Assembly: GCA_964469505.1 (NCBI GenBank)
Contig: CAYXZO010000054.1
Location: forward strand, 1 to 15,160
Length of the DNA: 15,160 nucleotides
DNA from: CAYXZO01 sp964469505
Lineage (GTDB): Bacteria; Fidelibacterota; UBA8477; JABMPR01
Reading direction: 5' to 3'
Positions 9,561-15,160 of this stretch are shown here, piece after piece (position 1 is the first letter of the stretch; each line of letters begins with the position of its first letter). The translations under genes and the position numbers were made by a program. The notes below the pieces were generated by a model. The model did not search any database. It saw only the letters and a program-made list of their open reading frames with translations, and had not been told where the DNA came from.

Positions 9561-9947
9561 ATGAGTGAATCAGAGGCTGGCAAACCGCTTATTCTGGTTG
9601 TTGAAGATGATCCGAATTCCCAACGGCTGATGTATTTTTTTCTCAAGGATCTAGCTGATATTTGTTTTGCCGAATCAGTCAGCAAAGCTAAAGAAGAATT
9701 AAAGAATAAAAAAATCGCCCTGGTCTTGTTAGATCTCTCTTTAGTGGGTGATGAAGATGGCCTGGCTCTTGCGCGTTGGGCCCGGCAGGAAGAAGCTTTT
9801 AAAGATTTGCCCATAATTGCTACCACCGCCCATGCTTTCGTTTCCGATCGGAACCAATGTTTAGAGGCTGGCTGTACCGGATATATCGCCAAACCCGTCA
9901 ATCGCCAGGAACTCAGGGATATGGTTCTTAAATATCTTCCATCTTAA
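9561..9947 (+). CDS. Single-domain response regulator, paralogue of the hybrid kinase's C-terminal REC
   Basis: This 128-residue stand-alone receiver has E15/D16/D17, phospho-acceptor D58 (LVLLDLSL), TTAHAF and K111 (YIAKPVN). It aligns without gaps to residues about 1118-1237 of the hybrid kinase just upstream, with roughly 57% identity by hand count. Shared blocks include KPLILVVEDD, VLLDLSL and DLPIIATTAHAF. This points to duplication of the terminal REC module. It starts 17 nt after the hybrid's stop, with AAGGA at 9548-9552 eight nt before ATG 9561. The likely role is a diffusible phosphate carrier or competitor for the hybrid's H873. It has no output domain. No clear terminator follows: TTTTT-CCCG-AAAAA at about 9970-9985 is AT-only and lacks a proper U-tract. 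Confidence 0.92.
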   Translation: MSESEAGKPLILVVEDDPNSQRLMYFFLKDLADICFAESVSKAKEELKNKKIALVLLDLSLVGDEDGLALARWARQEEAFKDLPIIATTAHAFVSDRNQCLEAGCTGYIAKPVNRQELRDMVLKYLPS

Positions 9948-10152
9948 TTCTGACTGACCCTTTATAAAATTTTTCCCGAAAAACCCGTTCTAATCTAAAA
10001 TAACCATTGTCGTGATGACCGGGGCAGATACTCCCGATGCTATTAAATTCATTTCTACGTCTCAGTACGCGACTCCTTTTGGCGAGCCTCTCCATGGGTT
10101 CTGAAGTGCAAACTCATCATTTGAAAAGAACTGATAATCTGGGGAATCTATC

Positions 10153-11435
10153 GTGTCTAAGATAACCATCCTTACGGCAGGCACTCGCGGCGATGTGCAG
10201 CCTTACTCGGCACTGGGCATAGAGCCAGTATGACGGGGGCATAAAATTATTTTGGCGACACATTCGAATTTTAAGTCGTTAGTAGAAACCCTTGCCTTGG
10301 CCTAATTTCTCTTCCGGCAAAGGGTGACCCTCGCAAAATCTTTGTCGATGGATTGGGGGCCAAACTGCTAACGGGCTCGCGAAATCCATAGTCCCTTTTT
10401 AAGAAACACGGTGGCAACGGCGGCTCCCATGTTATGGGATGTTTTTAACGATTATTTACTGGCCTGTCAAGGAGCCGATTACATCCTGCTTCATCTGTTG
10501 ACAGCGCTCCCTGCCGTTTCGATCGCCGAAAAATTGAAACGTCCTGCCTTTCCTTTTTATCTGCAAAATGTACATCCTACCCGCCATTACCCCAGTGCAG
10601 CTGCCCCGCCGATTGATCTTCATCTGGATTTTTGTAACTGGGATTTACAACCGCGTGAGCTATTATCTAGAAGACCGTCTGTTTTGGTATTTCGTTAAAG
10701 GAATTCTCAACTAGTGGCGGCAGAACGTGCTTTCACTTCCTGAATGCAGGGCCAATCCTTTCGCTAGACAGGATTGGCAAAGTCGGCCATTCTTTTACGG
10801 AATTAGTCCGTCGGTTTTGCCACCTGCGCCGGAATGGGGGAGCAATGTCCATTTGACTGGTTTCTGGTTTTTAAGGATGGAGAATGCTGGCAACCTCCGT
10901 CGGAATTGGAGTCATTTCTGCGGGAAAAACCATCCCCGGTTTATATCGGTTTCGGTAATATGGTTGGGCACGACCGGGAAAAAACTACGGAGAATGTTCT
11001 AGAAGCCATAAAACTGGCGAGAGTTAGGGCGGTACTGTTGCGGGGGTGGAGTGGTTTGGCGGCGGGGGTATTCCCGATGAGGTTATTGTGGTAGATTCGG
11101 TTCCTCACCATTGGTTGTTCTCCAGAATACAGGGCACTGTGCATCACGGAGGGGCCGGTACAACGGCTGCTTCGTTGCGGGCCGGAGTTCCAACTTTAGT
11201 GGTGCCCTTTTTCGGGGATCAATTCTTTTGGGGATGGCGGGTGGAAACGCTGGGGGTGGGACCTACGCCATTGCCCTATAAGCGCCTCAGTCCCCAATCC
11301 CTTGCCCAAGCCTTGAGAATTCTGGTGACCACTGACTGTTTCAAACATAAAGCAGCCGATATCGCCTTATTTATCACCAAAGAAGGGGGTACCAGAAAAG
11401 CTGTAGATATTCTCGAGCAATACTTGAATCCGTAA
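10153..11435 (+). pseudogene. Degraded GT-B glycosyltransferase (sterol 3-beta-glucosyltransferase / UGT-like)
   Basis: Successive frames give an ordered, nearly full-length glycosyltransferase-1 type protein (about 428 codons, close to the usual length). It begins at GTG 10153 with KITILTAGTRGDVQPY, broken by TGA 10231-10233, and continues in the same frame through GHKIILATHSNFKSLVE. The frame changes near 10302 (ISLPAKGDPRKIF), near 10390 (FLRNTVATAAPMLWD), near 10640 (YNRVSYYLEDRLFW, with TAG at 10712-10714), near 10872 in a T5 run (PSPVYIGFGNM), and near 11064 in a G5 run (IPDEVIVVDSVPHHWLF). The C-terminal donor-sugar motif VHHGGAGTTAASLRAGVP and FFGDQFFWG are intact to TAA at 11433. In the family this enzyme moves a sugar from UDP-glucose to a sterol, hopanoid or lipid. 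Five frame changes plus two stops make it very unlikely to be functional. Positions 9948-10152 upstream show no other gene. Confidence 0.88.
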
Positions 11436-11793
11436 AAAGCAAGGTTAAAAAAACGAGTTGATTACATTCAACTGGTGCGCAGTCTACCACCAAAAAATTT
11501 CATACTTAAACTCATTAAGAAATCCCAGTTTCCAATCCCAGCCGGACGAGTATTTTGCTCCTGCTTACCGTGCTGCTTTAAGACCGTGGCGTCATATTGA
11601 TCTACGCTCAAGAAAGTCTATCGAAAAAAGCCCCACAATCCGTTACAGGGTGTAAGTCGGGTCATCCTCTTTAGGTTTGAATTCCCCCACGTTATCGCCT
11701 TGTTATCTTTTTTTAATAATTCCTTCCTTAGCCATGTCAGTGAGCTAAAGGCAATCATTGAATAGAATACTTTAGACAACCTGTGGAAATTTG

Positions 11794-11823
11794 TTGACTT
11801 TCAATAGGAAAAAAGAATATGTT
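11794..11823 (+). promoter_or_regulatory. Candidate sigma-70 promoter for the HTH/ExeA/PilM-like operon
   Basis: TTGACT at 11794-11799 (five of six to the -35 consensus) is followed after 18 nt by TATGTT at 11818-11823 (four of six to the -10 consensus). Transcription would begin near 11830, giving a leader of about 50 nt before ATG 11880. The surroundings are A-rich. Motif matches are seen directly; activity is inferred. Confidence 0.5.
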
Positions 11824-11850
11824 ATCAATAACGGAAAAATCGGGAAAAAT
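11821..11850 (+). repeat. Palindrome plus tandem direct repeat at the promoter start region
   Basis: GTTAT-CA-ATAAC (11821-11832) is a 5-bp inverted repeat overlapping the proposed -10. It is followed directly by two identical GGAAAAAT units at 11833-11840 and 11843-11850, spaced 10 bp, about one helical turn. This sits where an operator would control the operon, and the first gene encodes an HTH protein, so autoregulation is a reasonable guess. The A-rich local composition makes chance repeats more likely than usual. Confidence 0.35.
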
Positions 11851-11879
11851 GTTCATCACCTACAAAGAAGATATTTACC

Positions 11880-12515
11880 ATGCGCGATTTTAGAACAAAG
11901 CGGTTTTTTACAACGGGTGATATCTCCCGTTACTGTGAAGTGGATATTAACACTGTGAAGCGCTGGATTAGGAAGGGGCTGCTGGAGGCTTTTGTAACCC
12001 CATCGGGTCATAATCGGATAGAGCGTGAATCCTTCATTAGATTTTTAAAGAAGCAGGGTTTTGCCTATGATCCGGATTTATTTGGCGATGGGGGAATCAA
12101 AAACTCCATTCTGCTGATCGATAGCAACATTGCTGAACGTCGGCGAATAGTTCGGATATTGCGGAACCACGCCCCCCAATTACTGGTGGAAGAGGCTCAG
12201 GATAGCTATGAAGGGTTTTTAAAATTTCACCAACACCGCCATCGGTTGGTTTTGTTTGCCCTGAGAGTGCCGAATATCGCTTCACTGGAATTTATTCGGG
12301 CTTTGCGTAATCATTATAATCCGGGCCTCGTGGAAGTGGCGGTTGCGGCGCCGGGTTTTCCCCGGGGTTTCCACGCTGAATTGGAAGCATTGAACGTGCG
12401 CCACCGCTTAAGTTTACCAATATCCGAAGAGGCACTCTTGGAGTTAGCCCGTCAGGTAATGCCGGATTTCTCTAGCGGGGGAGAACAATTACGAGCTGTT
12501 GAACAAAAAAGGTAG
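11880..12515 (+). CDS. MerR/excisionase-type HTH protein fused to a degenerate receiver domain
   Basis: The protein has 211 residues. Residues about 9-60 form a MerR/excisionase-like winged HTH (FFTTGDISRYCEVDINTVKRW, then RKGLLEAFVTPSGHNRI). Residues about 75-192 have the receiver fold pattern (SILLIDSNIAERRRIVRIL, LVLFALRVPNIASLEFI), but the phosphorylation site is lost. The phospho-Asp position is A127, the conserved Thr/Ser position is Ala (156-157), and the Lys before Pro is L179. One acidic residue, D81, remains of the usual pair. It is therefore probably a DNA-binding regulator with a phosphorylation-independent receiver used for dimerisation or partner binding. The ribosome site is a modest AAAGAAG at 11864-11870 before ATG 11880. 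It ends 7 nt before the ExeA-like gene and likely heads that operon. Confidence 0.85.
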   Translation: MRDFRTKRFFTTGDISRYCEVDINTVKRWIRKGLLEAFVTPSGHNRIERESFIRFLKKQGFAYDPDLFGDGGIKNSILLIDSNIAERRRIVRILRNHAPQLLVEEAQDSYEGFLKFHQHRHRLVLFALRVPNIASLEFIRALRNHYNPGLVEVAVAAPGFPRGFHAELEALNVRHRLSLPISEEALLELARQVMPDFSSGGEQLRAVEQKR

Positions 12516-12522
12516 ATCCCGT

Positions 12523-13350
12523 ATGGAATATTACGAACTCCTAGGATTGGCGAAAGAACCCTTTTCGATGGCTCCGGACCCGAAGTTTTTCTATGAGTCA
12601 AAAAGCCATGGTGAATGTTTAGATCGGTTGGAGATTTCACTGAGGTTGGGTCGGGGATTGAATATCATCATCGGCGGAGTGGGTACTGGAAAAACGACCC
12701 TTTCACGCTTATTGCTGGGGCGTTTCATCGATTTCGGGCGCGATTATCGTTTCTTTTTGATTCTGGATCCCACCTGGCGAGACAATCTGGAATTTCTCCT
12801 TTATTTGCGCCAAATGTTTGGGTTGCCGGAGACCAGTAATCTGCAAATTCACATTATGAATCAAATAGAGCATTATTTGCTGGATGCTGCCTTAAAATAC
12901 AATAAAAAGGTGGTCTTAATAATTGACGAAGGCCAGAAAATGGGTGAAGATCAAGTGGAGATCATTCGGACTCTCTTGAATTTTGAGACCAATAATATGA
13001 AGTTGATCCAGGTAGTGATCTTTGCCCAGGAGGAATTCATGGAGGTGCTTCGTCGTAAGGCAAATTTCCGTGATAGGATCGCCTTTTTCTATTTTATTCC
13101 CCCCTTAGACCTGGAGGACACCATTGCGTTCATCGACCATCGTCTTAAGGTGGCTGGATTGCCTCCAGGAGAACAGCTTTTTACCGATAAAGCGAAAGCC
13201 CTTATCTACGAGAAATCACAGGGCTATCCCCGACGGATTGTGAATGTTTGTCACAATCTGATTATCGATATGCTTATATCGGAGCGCAAAATAATTGACA
13301 GCGAAGCGGTGTTTCAGGCCTTAAAGATCTCGGATCCATTCAATGCCTGA
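12523..13350 (+). CDS. ExeA/GspA-like AAA+ ATPase
   Basis: The protein has 275 residues. The N-terminus YYELLGLAKEPFSMAPDP is the hallmark opening of ExeA-family and exosortase-locus secretion ATPases. Walker A is GGVGTGKTT (51-59) and Walker B VVLIIDEGQ (130-138, D135/E136). A sensor-1-like IQVVIFAQEEF, an Arg-rich RRKANFRDR finger region and a C-terminal YPRRIVNVCHN follow. No membrane segment or peptidoglycan-binding domain is present, so it is shorter than GspA/ExeA (about 550 residues) and should be cytoplasmic. In the family these ATPases help assemble secretin or envelope complexes. I chose ATG 12523 because it gives the conserved opening and follows AAAGG at 12507-12511; TTG 12499 would overlap the upstream gene. 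Its stop overlaps the next gene's start by 8 nt, indicating coupled expression. An exosortase-type polysaccharide locus is the main alternative to a pilus or type II system. Confidence 0.9.
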   Translation: MEYYELLGLAKEPFSMAPDPKFFYESKSHGECLDRLEISLRLGRGLNIIIGGVGTGKTTLSRLLLGRFIDFGRDYRFFLILDPTWRDNLEFLLYLRQMFGLPETSNLQIHIMNQIEHYLLDAALKYNKKVVLIIDEGQKMGEDQVEIIRTLLNFETNNMKLIQVVIFAQEEFMEVLRRKANFRDRIAFFYFIPPLDLEDTIAFIDHRLKVAGLPPGEQLFTDKAKALIYEKSQGYPRRIVNVCHNLIIDMLISERKIIDSEAVFQALKISDPFNA

Positions 13351-15160
13351 AAATCCTAAAGAGCGTCGTAATCAGTTAGCCACAAATAGACTCTTAGAGC
13401 TTTTACGAGCTCAGCAAGCTGGCTCTACTACTGATTCTGCCGATGCTGCAGCCGCTCCCACCACATCCTCCAAAGAACCGGAAACCAGCGTAGCTACGCC
13501 TAAAGCCAAAGATCTGTCGGCGGCCCTTAAAGAACCGTCCGAGGCTGCTCCTAAGAAAGAGTCGATAGAGAGTTCCGAAATCAAGGCACCCCCCGAGAAA
13601 GTGTACTCACGGGCAGCAGATTTATTGAAAGCTTTAAAACTACCCGATTCTGACGAGCCCTTAGTGAAAACGGATGCCCACGAGATCGGAACACAACCTG
13701 AAGTTGTTTCACCACCTGATGATAAAACGCCCGAATCCCATCCAGAAGTTGCCAAGGCTGAAGAGTCTGTAACTGAGAAATCGAAGGAATCGGAGGTTTC
13801 GGGTGGTACTGAAGCTGAAACATCCCCGGCAGTCTCAACTGCGGAAAAAGTTCGAAAAAGCGATCAAAAGGAGTCTGCTCCCTCAGAGGCCTCGTCACGC
13901 CCAACTGACAAACTGAAGACTTTACTCCGCCAGGCCGATAAAGAGCGGAAAACTCCCCCAAAACTCCAAGTCGAAGAGGAAGGAATTGATCGCAAACGAC
14001 TAGCAGAACTTTTACAAGGAGTCAGCCTTAAACCTTCTTCGGATTCTCAGCTAAAAACTGGAAAAGCCGCCCAAGGGGAGACAAATTTTGCCGAAGAAGG
14101 CCCCGCAGGGAGCCATAGATTAAAAGAGCTTCTCAGCATCGAAACTCCTACACCGGAAGAAAAAACGCAGGATGCACTGCCGGAGGATGACAATCTCAAT
14201 GCTACTCGACTGATACAAGAAACACCGGTGGTATCAGAAGTTGAACTTGGACCGAACGAAGAGCCACCCACTCCCTTTGATTCATCATTGCTGTCGCAAG
14301 TCCTGGATGAAGAAAGCCATGCCGATTCCATAGGCACGGTTTTCAGGCGATCCCTACATGAAGGCAACCGAAGGTTGACCCTGGTTTTTGATGAGCGTTG
14401 TTTAAGAGTCCTAAGCGTAGACTTCAAAAAGCGAAAGCGGGTAGTTACTTTTTTCAAGGAGTTTTGTTTACCTTACCAAACTGATAATAAGAACATAACC
14501 GAAATTGAGGAACTGACCCGCTATATTCTGGCCAACCAGTTTAAAGCTGGATATCGACATAAAGCTTTTGGAGCCCTTTGCAACATCTCATTTAATAGTC
14601 GTACCTTGGTAATCCGGGCTCCCAAGCTGAAAGCTAAAGATCAGGAAGAATTGGTCCAGTGGAGCGGACGCAAGAACCTTCCGTTCAATCCCGAGCATGC
14701 CATTTTGGTCTGGGAAGATGCCGGTCAGGTGGGTCTTTCGGACAAACGAAATCTGGTGATTTCTGTTCTGGATGGTGATGAATCCCGTAACCTAGCTCGT
14801 GTCCTGCAGCACAGCGGTCTAAAGCCCCGTTTATTCGTAACTGTACCAATACTACTCTGGAAAAGTTTTATTCATAATTATCCTGAACGTAAGAAGGGCG
14901 GATACCTCCTGGTACATATCGGGGAAAACCGGACTCATACGGTAGTTGTGATTGATCAGGTCATGACTATGAGCAGGGAAATGCCTTTTGGGGTTGAAGA
15001 TGCACGGCAAGCTTTGCAACAGAAAATTGTCACTCCGGAAGGAACATTGACCATCGACGCAACCATGGCCGAGGAACTGTTGGAACGCTATGGCATTCCC
15101 CGGGACAAGCAGGGTTTAAGTATGGGGAGCCGGATTAGTTTATATAAACTCTCCATATTC
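13343..15160 (+). CDS. PilM-like protein with long disordered N-terminus (3' end cut by window edge)
   Basis: ATG 13343 opens a frame of 606 codons with no stop to the window end. Residues 1 to about 335 are rich in Glu, Lys, Ser, Thr, Pro and Ala and look disordered. They are punctuated by short amphipathic helices: RLLELLRA (16-23), ADLLKALKL (92-100), KLKTLLRQA (190-198), RLAELLQGV (219-227), RLKELLSIE (259-267) and LLSQVL (316-321). From about 345 the sequence follows the actin-like PilM pattern: LTLVFDERCLRVLSV, PFNPEHAILVWED, LVISVLDGDESRNLARVL, GLKPRLFVTVP, LLVHIGENRTHTVVV, MSREMPFGVEDARQAL. The nucleotide-binding Asp of the usual LIDIG motif is H525 here, so ATP binding may be lost. 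No signal peptide or membrane segment is seen. By family it would sit on the cytoplasmic face of a pilus or type II secretion inner-membrane platform (PilM or GspL cytoplasmic role). The start overlaps the ATPase stop. The PilM-like call rests on pattern recognition; the repeat-bearing tail is unlike typical PilM. Confidence 0.8.
   Translation, partial: MPENPKERRNQLATNRLLELLRAQQAGSTTDSADAAAAPTTSSKEPETSVATPKAKDLSAALKEPSEAAPKKESIESSEIKAPPEKVYSRAADLLKALKLPDSDEPLVKTDAHEIGTQPEVVSPPDDKTPESHPEVAKAEESVTEKSKESEVSGGTEAETSPAVSTAEKVRKSDQKESAPSEASSRPTDKLKTLLRQADKERKTPPKLQVEEEGIDRKRLAELLQGVSLKPSSDSQLKTGKAAQGETNFAEEGPAGSHRLKELLSIETPTPEEKTQDALPEDDNLNATRLIQETPVVSEVELGPNEEPPTPFDSSLLSQVLDEESHADSIGTVFRRSLHEGNRRLTLVFDERCLRVLSVDFKKRKRVVTFFKEFCLPYQTDNKNITEIEELTRYILANQFKAGYRHKAFGALCNISFNSRTLVIRAPKLKAKDQEELVQWSGRKNLPFNPEHAILVWEDAGQVGLSDKRNLVISVLDGDESRNLARVLQHSGLKPRLFVTVPILLWKSFIHNYPERKKGGYLLVHIGENRTHTVVVIDQVMTMSREMPFGVEDARQALQQKIVTPEGTLTIDATMAEELLERYGIPRDKQGLSMGSRISLYKLSIF

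Larger units (their letters stand above)
11436..11879 (+). other. Intergenic region without a convincing gene
   Basis: About 440 bases follow the pseudogene. A frame open from 11437 for roughly 45 codons and another at 11458-11655 have no recognisable domain, no good ribosome site and odd composition; they may be further decayed remnants. GTTATC occurs at 11691-11696, 11702-11707 and 11821-11826. An imperfect hairpin (CCTTAGC at 11726-11732 with GCTAAAGG at 11744-11751, one bulged A, 11-nt loop) lacks a following T-run, so I do not call it a terminator. The last 90 bases hold the promoter candidate for the next operon. Confidence 0.6.

Noticed and set aside
9527..9901. Minus-strand open frame of 124 codons
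   Set aside because: Antisense shadow of the receiver gene at 9561-9947, which has all catalytic residues and a ribosome site.
9970..9985. TTTTT-CCCG-AAAAA hairpin as a terminator for the signalling operon
   Set aside because: The stem is five A-T pairs only and is not followed by a T-run.
10153..11435. Reading the glycosyltransferase region as several separate small genes
   Set aside because: The pieces are consecutive segments of one protein family in correct order, not independent proteins.
11458..11655. Plus-strand open frame of 65 codons after the pseudogene
   Set aside because: No recognisable domain, no ribosome site and unusual composition; at most a decayed remnant.
12499..12522. 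TTG start at 12499 for the ExeA-like ATPase
   Set aside because: The ATG at 12523 gives the family's conserved N-terminus; the extension adds only a short basic stretch and overlaps the upstream gene.
13411..14457. Three minus-strand open frames (13411-13755, 13581-13961, 14047-14457)
   Set aside because: They are antisense to the continuous 606-codon PilM-like frame; their Ser-rich composition mirrors the biased codons of its disordered tail.
1..15160. tRNA/rRNA genes, CRISPR arrays, insertion sequences or phage attachment sites
   Set aside because: By eye I found no cloverleaf-like arms, regular spacer repeats, transposase motifs or flanking terminal repeats.

Overview
The window reads as chromosomal DNA of a free-living, probably diderm (Gram-negative) bacterium with moderate GC content. 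Supporting signs are the dense two-component signalling, an ExeA-like ATPase and a PilM-like protein of the type IV pilus / type II secretion group. I cannot name a phylum; the phytochrome-style kinase/receiver pair, GT-B sterol-type glucosyltransferase and ExeA/PilM-like genes are shared by several environmental lineages.

Layout. (1) Positions 1-2757, minus strand: a membrane-anchored PAS-PAS-GAF-PAS histidine kinase whose last residues lie beyond the left edge. (2) Positions 2758-3041: a divergent intergenic region with two perfect 7-bp inverted repeats. (3) Positions 3042-9947, plus strand: a compact four-gene signalling operon. It encodes a soluble four-PAS histidine kinase, an Rcp1-like single-domain response regulator, a 1243-residue hybrid kinase (REC-GAF-PAS-GAF-PAS-PAS-HisKA-HATPase-REC), and a second single-domain regulator closely related to the hybrid's own C-terminal REC. 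None of these has a DNA-binding or enzymatic output domain. (4) Positions 10153-11435: a glycosyltransferase pseudogene with two in-frame stops and about five frame changes but near-normal overall length. (5) Positions 11436-11879: non-coding, with a good promoter candidate and repeated short motifs just before the next gene. (6) Positions 11880-15160: a second plus-strand operon encoding a MerR/excisionase-type HTH protein fused to a degenerate receiver, an ExeA-like AAA+ ATPase, and a protein with a long disordered N-terminus and a PilM-like C-terminal domain that runs off the right edge.

How the parts may work together. The first operon looks like a multi-step phosphorelay: several sensory modules feed two histidine kinases and four REC domains, and output must come from proteins outside the window or through protein-protein contact. 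The second operon looks like the start of an envelope-spanning pilus/secretion locus. It is headed by an HTH protein whose receiver has lost its phosphorylation residues. The most unusual object is the PilM-like protein, whose roughly 335-residue tail carries six spaced short amphipathic helices of a shared Leu-x-x-Leu-Leu type. A link between the two operons is suggested only by proximity.
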